The position numbers and the translations under genes are program-made. From NCBI RefSeq assembly GCF_002979555.1, contig NZ_PCOZ01000008.1:62001-126000 (forward strand): DNA of 64,000 bases, given 5' to 3'. Positions 40,283-49,418 of this stretch are shown here, piece by piece. Under the pieces are notes generated by a model. That model ran no database searches and was not told the origin of the DNA. It was given only the letters and a program-made list of their open reading frames with translations. The first letter of the stretch is position 1. Each line of letters opens with the position of its first letter. The stretch comes from Pseudomonas sp. MYb60. GTDB taxonomy: Bacteria; Pseudomonadota; Gammaproteobacteria; Pseudomonadales; Pseudomonadaceae.

Positions 40283-41335
40283 TCACCCGCCGGGATACAT
40301 CTGCTCGATCTGCTGATCGAACTCTCCGCCATACCCACAGTACTCACGCGGAACGCGTTCGATATCCTCGGCCATTTGCTCGATCACCTCACGCAATTCC
40401 AACTGTCCAAACCATCGAACTGGAATCGCCGCTGCGCCATACTGAGCACCCAACAGGTGCCCGGCTATCAGCCCGGTGCTGTCGCTATCGCCACCGTGAT
40501 TCACTGCCGTGATCACGCCCTCCTCAAACGAGCTCGCCATCAGGGCGCACCAAAGACCAATCGCCAGCGACTCTTCAGCGCCCCAACCGCCACCGAGTTC
40601 GTCGATACGTTGCGGGGTGGGCTGGTAGCCTTCATAGAAGAAGAAGAGCACACGTTCGATAAGGCTGCGGGTTTCTTCCATACCGGGCTCTTGCCCGTAT
40701 TTGGCCAGGCTTTCGGTGATTGCGTGTTCGAGGCTGTCTTGCCGGTCAACTATCCGCTGCAGGATGTCAGCGAATAGCCCTGCCGCAAGGTAACCGCTGG
40801 GGTGCCCGTGAGTCAGGCGCCCGGACTGGGCTGCGTAGTCGAAGGCGTTGGCAAAGAATGCACAGGGCGCTACGCGCGTCACGGCGCCACAGCCTTTACT
40901 GTTGTTTTCGGCGACAGCGCCTAGACGTGGACTGACTTTGAGTGCATTGAGGCAGGTAGTGCCAGGGGCACGCCGAGACCAAAGTCCTGGCTGCTCGATC
41001 AGCCACCCGTCCGTGCTGATCGGAATCGCCGTAGGGTAATCCTGAGTAATCAACCAGCGCAGCAAAGCATGATGGATAATGCTGGGAACGTGGCAAACCC
41101 CTCGCGAACTGCCGCACACATAAGCCCGCAGCAAGCCTTCGGCCGTGAAGAGCATCATCTGCGTGTCGTCGGTGATGGCACCGGTGATACCGAAAGCTGG
41201 AGAAAAATCAACGATTCCCTTTGGACCGAATTTAGCTTCGATTGAAGGCCAATCGAGGAACTCTACCGCGGCGCCCAACGCATCGCCGACCGCACCACCC
41301 AGAAGGCAGCCTTTGATCCTTTCAAGTCTGTTCAT
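40283..41335 (-). CDS. ADP-ribosylglycohydrolase (DraG family)
   Basis: A 350-residue ADP-ribosylglycohydrolase. The N-terminus RIKGCLLGGAVGDALGAAVE and the magnesium sites ITDDTQMML near residue 60 and GGDSDSTGLIAGHLLGAQYG near 285-305 are all present, so the enzyme should be active. These enzymes remove ADP-ribose from proteins, and in some families from nucleic acids. The ATG has AAGGAG six bases upstream; GTG at 41350 is the alternative. It follows a small membrane coiled-coil gene with which it is nearly contiguous, in the gap between the BREX operon and its regulator. It might reverse ADP-ribosylation by a phage or host toxin; no ADP-ribosyltransferase was seen nearby. Confidence 0.9.
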   Translation of the reverse strand: MNRLERIKGCLLGGAVGDALGAAVEFLDWPSIEAKFGPKGIVDFSPAFGITGAITDDTQMMLFTAEGLLRAYVCGSSRGVCHVPSIIHHALLRWLITQDYPTAIPISTDGWLIEQPGLWSRRAPGTTCLNALKVSPRLGAVAENNSKGCGAVTRVAPCAFFANAFDYAAQSGRLTHGHPSGYLAAGLFADILQRIVDRQDSLEHAITESLAKYGQEPGMEETRSLIERVLFFFYEGYQPTPQRIDELGGGWGAEESLAIGLWCALMASSFEEGVITAVNHGGDSDSTGLIAGHLLGAQYGAAAIPVRWFGQLELREVIEQMAEDIERVPREYCGYGGEFDQQIEQMYPGG

Positions 41336-41346
41336 ATCCTTCTCCT

Positions 41347-41601
41347 TCACACAGCTGGTATCAATTCTTGCAAAATCACGAGCTTTCTTTGCAACTGCTC
41401 GATGTGCGCTCTCTCAGCGCGCAGCGCCGAGCGCAGTTCCCGGTTCTCCATTTCCCAGATCCGTGCCCAACGCGCGCTCTTTTGATAGCCAAGAGCCATT
41501 TGCCAGAGTTCACGCAACCTCATGTACTGCAGCAGAAGCACCAGCAGGATTGCCCCCATCATCAGCAAAGCACCTGTCGAAACCGCTTCCGACATACTCA
41601 T
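41347..41601 (-). CDS. Small membrane-anchored coiled-coil protein
   Basis: An 84-residue protein with one N-terminal transmembrane helix (GALLMMGAILLVLLLQYMRL, about residues 10-29) and a C-terminal coiled coil rich in E, R and L (ENRELRSALRAERAHIEQLQ). No family recognised. It is 11 bp upstream of the ADP-ribosylglycohydrolase gene and divergent from the WYL regulator gene, so it probably forms a two-gene unit with the hydrolase and may tether it to the membrane (inference). AAGGA precedes the ATG at 41601. Confidence 0.65.
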   Translation of the reverse strand: MSMSEAVSTGALLMMGAILLVLLLQYMRLRELWQMALGYQKSARWARIWEMENRELRSALRAERAHIEQLQRKLVILQELIPAV

Positions 41602-41720
41602 GTCCACTTCCTTCCGTGAGTTCGATAAATCTCGAAGACAGACACAAGATATGTAGTGTTAAGCGACAGGTCTAGAATGTAGACTTATACAGGTAAAGTA
41701 TTCACGCACATGGAGCGGTC

Positions 41721-42593
41721 ATGAAACGCAAACAAGACATCAAGCAAGTTCGCTGGGATCTGGCACTTCGCTATCGTCTGATCGAGACTGTCGCCTGGTG
41801 GGAAGGCCGGCTGACCACAGTGCACCTGATCCAAAGCTTCGGGATCAGTCGTCAGCAGGCGTCCAAGGACATCAACACTTACATCACCGAACATGCGCCT
41901 AAAAACCTTACATATGACAAGCAGCTGAAGGGCTACGTCCCCAGCAAACAGTTCAAGCCATTGTTCATCGACGACAGCGCCAGCGCTTATCTGCACCTGC
42001 TGAACCAGACCCATTCCCGTGCGCCGCATGTGGAAGGTTTGGCCTTGGCGTATGCCCACACCATGGTTCTGGAGGTGCCGGACCGGACGATTCGACCTGA
42101 AGTGTTGCGCCCATTGCTTAAGGCATGCCGCGACAGCGAGGTTATTGAAGTCGAGTACGTTTCACTCGCTAACCCGGCTCCAGAAACTCGCTTGATTGCA
42201 CCACACACACTGATTTACACCGGTATGCGTTGGCATGTGCGGGCGTATTGCGAGAAGAATCGTGAATATCGGGACTTTGTGCTGAGTCGTCTGCGCGGCC
42301 AACCGGAGTTCGAACGCAAGACCGAGAACCTCATCGACGAGGATGAAGACTGGAACACCAAGGTAGCCGTGATCATCGAACCCGACTCAAGGCTCAAGCC
42401 AGAACAGAAGGCAATCATCGAAGCCGATTTCGGCATGGAGGATGGTGTGCTGGTCATTCCGACACGCCGCGCCTTGGTCAAGTATGTGTTGCAGCGTTTT
42501 CAAATCGATCCGAAAAAGCTCGACCCCAAAGCGGCGGCGCAGCAGATCGTGGTGAGGAATCTGGATGAGTTGAAGCCCTGGCTTTATGAGTGA
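41721..42593 (+). CDS. brxR: WYL-domain regulator, BrxR-like
   Basis: A 290-residue regulator with the three-part plan of BrxR/CapW proteins. An N-terminal winged helix (HLIQSFGISRQQASKDINTY) is near residues 35-55, a central WYL domain (RLIAPHTLIYTGMRWHVRAY) near 155-175, and a C-terminal WCX dimer domain follows. BrxR represses BREX operons by binding inverted repeats and may respond to nucleic acid ligands. Here it is on the plus strand, 1.6 kb from the operon head, divergent from the membrane peptide/ADP-ribosylglycohydrolase pair that separates them. Ribosome site GGAGC lies 6 bases before the ATG. Confidence 0.83.
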   Translation: MKRKQDIKQVRWDLALRYRLIETVAWWEGRLTTVHLIQSFGISRQQASKDINTYITEHAPKNLTYDKQLKGYVPSKQFKPLFIDDSASAYLHLLNQTHSRAPHVEGLALAYAHTMVLEVPDRTIRPEVLRPLLKACRDSEVIEVEYVSLANPAPETRLIAPHTLIYTGMRWHVRAYCEKNREYRDFVLSRLRGQPEFERKTENLIDEDEDWNTKVAVIIEPDSRLKPEQKAIIEADFGMEDGVLVIPTRRALVKYVLQRFQIDPKKLDPKAAAQQIVVRNLDELKPWLYE

Positions 42594-42607
42594 CTCAACC
42601 CGGCATT

Positions 42608-42638
42608 TTAATTCGTGACGCACTGCATCACGAATTAA
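42608..42638. terminator. Hairpin between brxR and the GTPase cassette
   Basis: TTAATTCGTGA and TCACGAATTAA form an 11-bp perfect stem with a nine-base loop in the convergent gap. It is AT-rich at the base and lacks a long T-run on either side, so it may act as a weak bidirectional terminator. Confidence 0.6.
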
Positions 42639-42748
42639 TTGAACCTCCGAGATGGAAGAATAATAGGCGTGACTCTGGGCTCTCTGGAAGCATTCGCCCC
42701 GTCCTATGTCCGGAGCGAATGTTGAGATGAGATGCGTTAATGACCAGA

Positions 42749-44377
42749 TCAGTCTTGCGGGCGCAGTTCAATCAGTGCCTGTTCGAACAGAATTCTATCG
42801 TTCTCTGCGGCCTTGTCTTGTTGCACCAGTGCCTGGCTTTGCGCGTCGATCCACTCATCCATAGGTTTGAACACCTGCTCAACCACCAGAGTTATTTGGA
42901 ACTGATAGGCCTGACGCAAATCGTGGACAAACGAACTGGCAGAGTCGTCGATGGCTTTGGTACGACGAGCTTGCGCTGCCTTCTCCGCATTCTCTGTACG
43001 AATAGCCTGGTAGATGTCGTACAACGCCACGCCGACCTGTACCAAAGGCCCCGCCCAGCGACCCGCTGTACTGGCCCAGCGTCCCATGGTCTTGGGGCCA
43101 ATACCTTTGAACAGTTTGGGCAGAAACTCTTTTCCTAGCTCCAGTGCCGCTTTCACTCCCTGTTCAGTCATGTCCTTGACATTACCCATGGGGACTTTCT
43201 TCAAGGCATCCTTGATGGCTGGCGACAGTATGCTTTCACCAGCATCCTGCGGCGCATCCAGATCTGCATTCAGCATGGCGTCAGCGTGTCGGAGAGTGGA
43301 CTCGGCCAGTTTCTCACCGATTTCACCCAGGCTCTGCTGAGTCTTGGGCAGCTCGTACTCCAGCGTGCGCATCAGTTTGTCGCCCAGAGACTGGACAACG
43401 TCTGCCGCCCCCACTTCCATCGCCTGGTTGGTGTCCCCCCTGACTTGTCCTTCTGCTACTGAAGTAATCAGACTGACAATTGCCTGCTTTGCACTACGAC
43501 AATCGCGATCCAGGTGATCGTTCAGGCATGCAGTCAGACGGCTGCGCTCGTTTTCAATCTGCAGTTTGGCTTTCGTCAGCGCTTCAGCCTGACGGTCATT
43601 GCCGGCCTGCACCAACCGCAAATTGGCTTGTTCGATCGCAACCACCAGGTCTTTGCGACAAGCCGCGAAGATTGTCCCGGTGTCGCTTTGCTCCAGGAAG
43701 TCGCCCAGCGCCTCCTCCAAGTCAAGAATGCCGCTGGCGCCTATCAGCGGCGCCTTGTCCTCGAGTCGTCCTTTGAGGGCGCTTCTGGCATTGACCCATT
43801 GCACCGGGACCTTGTCCAGAATGTTTTCAATACCGCGCTCACTCGCCGCACGTTGCAGATGAATGCGCAGGCGATCGGTGATGCCGACATAATCGCGATC
43901 GCCGACCGTAATGCCTGCCTTGTTGTTGACGATGAGCATTACCCGGCGCTCTGAGGCGACGATATCGACCAACCGCTCCCAGGTTTTCGCTTCGTCGGTG
44001 GCACCGCCTGCAGCGACCACGAACAACACAACTTCGCTATTGTGCAGTTGGTTCTCAGCCACCTCTTCATGCTCAATCGGTGCGTCGATGCCAGGTGTGT
44101 CGAGGAGCGTGTAATTGCCCCAGCGGTACTCAGTTACCGCGGCCGTTTCCGGTCGATCCGCCATCTTCGCATCTGCCCGCCCCATCAAGGCATTGAGCAG
44201 GGTACTTTTGCCAGCGTTGTAGTTGCCGTAGACCATGATTCGAGGGTGTAACTGCTCAGCCTTGGTCTGCAACCGGGCTCCCAGCTCATCACGTTGTTGT
44301 TCGGACAGCCAACGGCCCAGCGGGGTGCTGACCCGTTCATAGGTGTGGATAACCCGTGCGAAGTCAGGCAATGCCAT
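42749..44377 (-). CDS. Dynamin-like GTPase A (542 aa)
   Basis: A 542-residue GTPase. P-loop G1 is GNYNAGKST (about residues 51-59), G3 is DTPG (about 94-97) and G4-like is NNKAG near 152. A helical region follows, and a segment near residues 420-460 (GIGPKTMGRWASTAGRWAGP) is weakly hydrophobic, perhaps a membrane-touching paddle. It is the last gene of the cassette and overlaps GTPase B by 14 bp, with AAAAGGAG before the ATG. Large bacterial dynamin-like proteins such as LeoA (Eleos) act in phage defence; a role here is inferred from architecture and the island setting. Confidence 0.8.
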   Translation of the reverse strand: MALPDFARVIHTYERVSTPLGRWLSEQQRDELGARLQTKAEQLHPRIMVYGNYNAGKSTLLNALMGRADAKMADRPETAAVTEYRWGNYTLLDTPGIDAPIEHEEVAENQLHNSEVVLFVVAAGGATDEAKTWERLVDIVASERRVMLIVNNKAGITVGDRDYVGITDRLRIHLQRAASERGIENILDKVPVQWVNARSALKGRLEDKAPLIGASGILDLEEALGDFLEQSDTGTIFAACRKDLVVAIEQANLRLVQAGNDRQAEALTKAKLQIENERSRLTACLNDHLDRDCRSAKQAIVSLITSVAEGQVRGDTNQAMEVGAADVVQSLGDKLMRTLEYELPKTQQSLGEIGEKLAESTLRHADAMLNADLDAPQDAGESILSPAIKDALKKVPMGNVKDMTEQGVKAALELGKEFLPKLFKGIGPKTMGRWASTAGRWAGPLVQVGVALYDIYQAIRTENAEKAAQARRTKAIDDSASSFVHDLRQAYQFQITLVVEQVFKPMDEWIDAQSQALVQQDKAAENDRILFEQALIELRPQD

Positions 44378-46223
44378 GGGACAGCTCCTTTTCGATTTCC
44401 TGAATTTGAGTAAGCGTGTGCTGGCGCATTTCTTTTAATGCGGTGTGGAAGTTTTTCAACCAGTCGGCAATGTCGATAAAGCACAATTGGTCCAGTTGCT
44501 CATACAGGACATTCAGCCGGTTCTCGGCAAGCTCAAGCAACTGTTCGCGGGTCCCCAGTGAAACTTCGTCGCGGTTGTCGCCCACAGCCACTTCGATTTC
44601 TTCAGTGGTATTGAAGTATTCGCCCGCTGCGCCCCCAGCCTTGTTTCCCGCCCAGGCTCCAAGTGCGCCACCGATCAGGCCACCGATGACCGTCCCCACA
44701 CCTGGCATAATCAAAGTGCCTAGAGCTGCCCCACCTTCAGCGCCCCCCCAGGCACCGAATCCTGCCCCGCCGGCCCTGCCGAATGACTCATTGCGGCGGG
44801 AGTCGAATTTGATCTTTTCAACGCGCTCTGAAAACTGAGGGGCCTCTCGGGCGACAGGTCCAACCGCCTGGTCGTGAACTTCAATGTTTTCGAATTTCTG
44901 GCCAATCGAATCACACAGTTCGCTGGCGTAATGCTGGAAAGCATGATCGAGCAATTTACGGCAGGCTTCAGAAAAAGCCTGGTCGTTCATCGCATATTGA
45001 TCGGCATACTTTTCGATCTGACCCGGTAATTCTTTTCTGAGCTGGCTCAGAATATGATCGACGCTCAGCTTCAGGTCCTTACGCGCGGCGCTCAGCCCTG
45101 TTCTGATATCAACCAGCTCTTTTTCCAGCTGATCCGTCGATTCGGCCAGCTTGATGCAGAACGCCTGCAGATTCTTCAAGGGTGTCTGGCGCTTGAGGGC
45201 GAGCCCACTGGAACGGGCTATGTTGCCAATATCTGCGGCGAAGTCGGCCAGCCCACTGTCCTGCCAGCGTTGCGCCTGCTCCTGGGGGCCACCTTCCTCG
45301 GCATAACGCACCGAAATCGAGTGAATATTGATTTGATTCAGGAGCGATTGTGCTGATGGGTCAATCTTGGCCAGCTCCGACCCGACGTAACCAATCTGGT
45401 CATCACGATCGGATCGCGCCTTCATTACCCGTTGGTTAACCAAGTTACCCAAGTCATCAACATCCTCCTCAATCACATCGCTGCCAGTGAGAAGCACCAT
45501 GAGGTTTTTCTTTTTCTGGAGCAGCCCGACGACCTCATTCATATCGGAGTGCCGGCCAGGACTGCTGGAGTTGCTCAGGAATACGATCAGGTCGGCACAC
45601 GCGACATAGTCGTCGGCCAACCGGCCGTTGACGCTGTTGACCGAGTGAACCCCCGGGGAATCGACCCAGGTCATGCCCGGCAACCTGAAACCCTGGATAG
45701 AGCTGGTCGCTTCCACCACGTCGACGCCAAAGCATCGCTGCTTGCTCATCAACTCTGCGGACATGGTTTCTGCAGTCCCGGTACTTTCGCGCCAGAAAAA
45801 CTCGGGGCGAGGGGAAGCGCTGTCGATCAAGGCCGCGTCCGGAGCAGAGTTCCCATAGGCGAGATAATTCCCCAGGGAGGATTTTCCAGCTTTGACCTTG
45901 CCGTAGACAAAGATCAGTAGCGAGTCATCGAAGTCCTTGCGAAACGAAGTATTGCGCTCATAGTTTTCGACATTCCTGATCCAGGCATCAAGCTGACTGT
46001 CGAGCCCCTGCTGACAGCGTTCAGCCATATCCTGCAACGGGTGACGCTGCTCAAGCGGGCTTTCACGCCAAGGCGAAGTCTTGCGCGCGTCGTCAAGCTT
46101 CGTCAGCTGAGCCTTGAGGACATTTTCCCGGCGATCGATCTGGCGTTTGACCTGATCGAACTCACCGGCAATCCCGGCGAAGACATTTAACAAATCATTT
46201 CTGTTGGCGTGGCGGTCTGTCAT
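44364..46223 (-). CDS. Dynamin-like GTPase B with glycine-zipper segment (619 aa)
   Basis: A 619-residue GTPase. G1 is GKVKAGKS at residues 108-115, G3 is DSPG (WVDSPGVHSVNS) near 190, and TGSD near 247 fits G4. Long helices follow. Near residues 485-535 there is a glycine-rich membrane-type zipper (AALGTLIMPGVGTVIGGLIG and GALGAWAGNKAGGAAGE). This arrangement of GTPase, helical stalk and membrane segment resembles dynamin-like membrane remodelling proteins. It overlaps GTPase A and follows the 150-residue membrane protein by 6 bp, so all are one operon. Confidence 0.8.
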   Translation of the reverse strand: MTDRHANRNDLLNVFAGIAGEFDQVKRQIDRRENVLKAQLTKLDDARKTSPWRESPLEQRHPLQDMAERCQQGLDSQLDAWIRNVENYERNTSFRKDFDDSLLIFVYGKVKAGKSSLGNYLAYGNSAPDAALIDSASPRPEFFWRESTGTAETMSAELMSKQRCFGVDVVEATSSIQGFRLPGMTWVDSPGVHSVNSVNGRLADDYVACADLIVFLSNSSSPGRHSDMNEVVGLLQKKKNLMVLLTGSDVIEEDVDDLGNLVNQRVMKARSDRDDQIGYVGSELAKIDPSAQSLLNQINIHSISVRYAEEGGPQEQAQRWQDSGLADFAADIGNIARSSGLALKRQTPLKNLQAFCIKLAESTDQLEKELVDIRTGLSAARKDLKLSVDHILSQLRKELPGQIEKYADQYAMNDQAFSEACRKLLDHAFQHYASELCDSIGQKFENIEVHDQAVGPVAREAPQFSERVEKIKFDSRRNESFGRAGGAGFGAWGGAEGGAALGTLIMPGVGTVIGGLIGGALGAWAGNKAGGAAGEYFNTTEEIEVAVGDNRDEVSLGTREQLLELAENRLNVLYEQLDQLCFIDIADWLKNFHTALKEMRQHTLTQIQEIEKELSHGIA

Positions 46224-46229
46224 CGTGAC

Positions 46230-46682
46230 TTATCCCAGCAATTCTTCTTTCAGGCGCTGAAGGCCCGTGATTTCTTTCTGAAGTGCGTGCGCCTGGACAG
46301 CTTGCTTGACCCAGATCGGGCTGAAGGCTGCACCGGGGGCAATCGTATCCAGGTGCTTCAACATAGCTTTTGGTTTGCTCGGCACCTTTTTGATTGCAAA
46401 GACACGAAGGCTGTCAAAGCTGACGTGCGGCGCGCCCTGGTCAGTTCGATCGAGCACCGCTGGGTGCGTCGCAAATAAATCTTTCAGTTGGCAATCAACG
46501 TCGGCAACCAGTTGAGCCTTACGCTTCTCGAGGTTTGCTTGTTTGCGACGAGCAATGGCCTTTGACTCGGCCTCACGGGCCTGAATGCGCGCCCTGCGTT
46601 CGGCCGCTTCTTTTTCTTCATCGTCGGAGCTGGCGACGGCGGCAACCAAAGCGCCGATTACGGGTACCAATAACCACCACAT
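46230..46682 (-). CDS. Membrane-anchored coiled-coil protein of the GTPase cassette
   Basis: A 150-residue protein with an N-terminal membrane helix (MWWLLVPVIGALVAAVASSD) and a charged coiled coil at about 20-62 (EEKEAAERRARIQAREAESK), followed by a small folded-looking domain with no recognised family. It lies 12 bp after GTPase C and 6 bp before GTPase B, so it belongs to the same transcript. A tether or adaptor for the GTPases at the inner membrane is a reasonable inference. Confidence 0.65.
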   Translation of the reverse strand: MWWLLVPVIGALVAAVASSDDEEKEAAERRARIQAREAESKAIARRKQANLEKRKAQLVADVDCQLKDLFATHPAVLDRTDQGAPHVSFDSLRVFAIKKVPSKPKAMLKHLDTIAPGAAFSPIWVKQAVQAHALQKEITGLQRLKEELLG

Positions 46683-46694
46683 AGCAATGTCCTC

Positions 46695-47561
46695 TCAATC
46701 GGATTCAAGGGTTTCGCAGCGGCGGATGCGTTCTCGGGTCGTGCTGACCAACTGGTTCACACTCTGGCTAAGCACCAGAAACACCTGTGATTGTTTGGCT
46801 TCGACGGCAGCCAGTGCGCGTTCCCGTTTGGCGATGGCCTTATCGACAATGGCCTCCAACTTACTCAGACGCTGCTTATCTCGCGCACGGCGCACGGCAT
46901 GCAACTCGCTTTCGGCGTGCTCGATAAGTGTCTTCAAATGGTGGTGCAGCACGTTGATGCCGCTATGCTCCATGAGGGCGGGCTTTTGCTCCAAGACGCC
47001 TTTGCGGTAGGTAGTGAACGACGTCGGGATCAGCGTACGAGGTGCCTTGAACAACGCCGCGAGGATGGCGCTGATTGCGTCGAGGCGATCCTGCCTTTGC
47101 TGCGACGCACTTTCGGCATGGGTCAGAACGACCAGTAAGCTGTCTTCGATATCAGGACGCCGATGTTTCAACTCCTTAAGGAAGTTGATTTCTACGGTTT
47201 CCAGAGTACCCGTGCCCAGGTTGTGGGCGAATAGAATAATGTCGGCAGTCGCCAAGCCACGCCACGCGTGCTGGTCATCCTCGTTATTGGCGTCAATGCC
47301 CGGAGTGTCTACGTAAGTAATCCCTCCATGGGTTAAGGTTTGCACCGTCTTAGTCGAGCGCACTGCTTTGGTTTCGAAGAATTCGTTTTCAAGATGGCCG
47401 GTCAATGCATTGAGCAGTGCGCTCTTGCCAGCGTTCATCAGACCACAGACCGCTATACGCAAAGTCCGGTCGACGGTCTTTCCCTCTTGACGCTCCTGAT
47501 ACAAACGCGCGAATTCAGCTGACTCGCGATGGAGCTGAATCAGCCAATTTTCAGCTGGCAT
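46695..47561 (-). CDS. Small dynamin/Era-like GTPase C (288 aa)
   Basis: A 288-residue GTPase and first gene of the cassette. G1 is GLMNAGKS at residues 40-47, the switch I threonine lies in RSTKTVQTLTHGG, G3 is DTPGIDANNEDD near 86, and THAES near 150 fits G4. A C-terminal helical region contains heptads (ESELHAVRRARDKQRLSKLE). It is half the size of its partners and lacks a membrane segment. The three GTPases clearly belong to different subfamilies, which argues against simple recent duplication. Confidence 0.8.
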   Translation of the reverse strand: MPAENWLIQLHRESAEFARLYQERQEGKTVDRTLRIAVCGLMNAGKSALLNALTGHLENEFFETKAVRSTKTVQTLTHGGITYVDTPGIDANNEDDQHAWRGLATADIILFAHNLGTGTLETVEINFLKELKHRRPDIEDSLLVVLTHAESASQQRQDRLDAISAILAALFKAPRTLIPTSFTTYRKGVLEQKPALMEHSGINVLHHHLKTLIEHAESELHAVRRARDKQRLSKLEAIVDKAIAKRERALAAVEAKQSQVFLVLSQSVNQLVSTTRERIRRCETLESD

Positions 47562-47765
47562 GAAATGTCCTTATTGCAGTGTCGGAAGCGCTGGCGCATC
47601 CGGGATAAAACACAAGTTGCCCCAAGTCATAACGTTCAGCGCGCACCCTGGCGCCTGAACACCTGCAACCCGGATCATCCTTCAAGCGATATCACTTTGC
47701 CATGCCTTGGTAAACTGTCAATCAAACGCAGATCTACAAGCAGCAATAAGGCGATGGGATGGACA

Positions 47766-47894
47766 CTAAACCGGCCCCTGCCCCTTTCGCAAAAACTCGT
47801 TTTCCGCCTCCATTGACTTGTAAGACCGATACACCTCGTACCCTTTCTTGGCGATAACGACGAGGCCAACTGCGGCGAGAAAGTTTTTCAGCAT
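47766..47894 (-). CDS. 42-residue membrane peptide
   Basis: A short ORF with a good ribosome site (CAGGAG, 8-base spacing) encoding 42 residues. It starts MLKNFLAAVGLVVIAKKGYE and continues with a charged helix ending FLRKGQGPV. The first 15 residues are a short hydrophobic helix followed by lysines, like small inner membrane peptides. It is on the same strand as the GTPase cassette, 204 bp before GTPase C. It could be an unrelated small protein, a leader of the cassette, or a type I toxin-like peptide. No sequence family was recognised. Confidence 0.5.
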   Translation of the reverse strand: MLKNFLAAVGLVVIAKKGYEVYRSYKSMEAENEFLRKGQGPV

Positions 47895-48137
47895 GATCCA
47901 TACTCCTGTTTATTGGCTGGTTTGAGCATGACCATACCTCGCGACAAATTGCGTCGCCCCGAGAAAATCCAGTTTAAATCGCCGAACCCGCTGTGACGGA
48001 CAGGCTGATAACTCCATTGAAGGTTCAGTCGTTGGTCGCCTCAGCCTTTTGTTTTGTCGGCCTTCGCCTGGAAATCTTTAAGCGGCAAGCTCACTGGGGA
48101 TTTACACTCTCCTGAGGACCACGATTCAAAGTGCTTC

Positions 48138-49418
48138 TCACATCTGTAATGCAAACTCAGTCCCAAGATGAATGATCACCCCCACCAGCCCTCCCACCAA
48201 TGTTCCGTTGATACGAATAAACTGAAGGTCTTTGCCCACGTGTGACTCCAGTTGCTCCACCAGTTCCTTCTCGTTCCAGGCTTCGATGCGTTCAGCAATG
48301 TAGCGGCCGATCTCTGAGCGATAGCGCTCAACCAATGGGCCCGCCATTGCCAGAATCTGGTCGTTTATCCAGCCCTGCATCAAAGCGTCTTCGCTCAATG
48401 CTTCACCAACCTTGCGAGTACCCTCCTCCAAGCGCTGGCGCGTTGTGGAATCGCTTCGAGCAATGTCTTCCTCGAACCAGTTCACTACATCGTCGACCAG
48501 GTCAGTCAGGTAGCTGTGCAGTGCCGGGTGCTGAACGAGTTGAGCGCGCAGTTGTGCCGCACGCCATCGAAAAGCCGGTTCCTCCTTGAGCTTTTGCACC
48601 AGGGTTCCCAACTGCTGGTCGAAATGTTTGCGCAGCGGGTGTTCAGTGTCGTGGTTGACCTCGCTGATCACGTCAGAGATTCGCTCGACCAACTTTGCCG
48701 ATGACCAGTTGCCAGCAACGTTGTGCAGAGGCAGTTCCTTGCCGAAAACGTTGAACCGCAAGAACTCGAACTCCGTGGCCAAAACGTCGGCGATGCGTTT
48801 TTTTGTCGCTTCGCCTTGCAGTGAAATATCGACTTGATTCAATACGGCGTCGAGTACCTCCTGTGCCCTCCCATCATCGGTGAGCACCTCCAGCAACTGA
48901 CCACTCATTTTTGCCAAATCAACTTCTTCCAGGCGCGCCAGAGCAGTGCTGCGTACAAACTGGCGCACACGCTCGTCACGCAGGGCGCCAATACCATGCC
49001 CAGCCAGCTTGACGGCTAAACCCGACAAGACTGCGGCGTTGTCTTCCTTCGACAGCCATTGCGCCAACCGCCTGGCAGTATCAAATTCGCTGACCTTCTG
49101 AAGTACCTGCTCGCGTGAAAGAAAGTGAGTACAAATAAAGTCCCCCAGGTTGGCGCCAATACGCGCCTTGTTGCGCGGGATGATGGCCGTGTGAGGAATA
49201 GGCAATCCCAAGGGGCGTCGGAACAGGGCAGTAACGGCAAACCAGTCGGCGATGGCGCCAACCATCGCAGCCTCGGAGAAGGCTTTCATATACCCCCCCA
49301 ACACGGGATGGGAGTGGATCAACATCAAGGCTGCGACATAGAGCGCTGCCGCCAACAAGAACAACCCAGACGCTATTGCCTTCATCCGCGCCAACGGCGA
49401 ATCGAGTTTCAACATCAA
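48138..49418 (-). CDS. DUF445 family membrane protein
   Basis: A 426-residue DUF445 protein (E. coli YjiN-like). Two N-terminal membrane helices (GLFLLAAALYVAALMLIHSH; AAMVGAIADWFAVTALFRRP) are followed by the family motif LPIPHTAIIPRNKARIGANL, a long helical region and a C-terminal hydrophobic helix (GTLVGGLVGVIIHLGTEFAL). Function is not established; homologues are inner membrane proteins. It stands alone on the minus strand between the GTPase cassette and the HEPN operon, with about 240 bp of nondescript sequence between its stop and the 42-residue ORF. Confidence 0.88.
   Translation of the reverse strand: MMLKLDSPLARMKAIASGLFLLAAALYVAALMLIHSHPVLGGYMKAFSEAAMVGAIADWFAVTALFRRPLGLPIPHTAIIPRNKARIGANLGDFICTHFLSREQVLQKVSEFDTARRLAQWLSKEDNAAVLSGLAVKLAGHGIGALRDERVRQFVRSTALARLEEVDLAKMSGQLLEVLTDDGRAQEVLDAVLNQVDISLQGEATKKRIADVLATEFEFLRFNVFGKELPLHNVAGNWSSAKLVERISDVISEVNHDTEHPLRKHFDQQLGTLVQKLKEEPAFRWRAAQLRAQLVQHPALHSYLTDLVDDVVNWFEEDIARSDSTTRQRLEEGTRKVGEALSEDALMQGWINDQILAMAGPLVERYRSEIGRYIAERIEAWNEKELVEQLESHVGKDLQFIRINGTLVGGLVGVIIHLGTEFALQM

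Noticed and set aside
47675..47869. 64-codon frame overlapping the 42-residue ORF
   Set aside because: No ribosome site and no protein-like pattern; the 42-residue frame is better supported.
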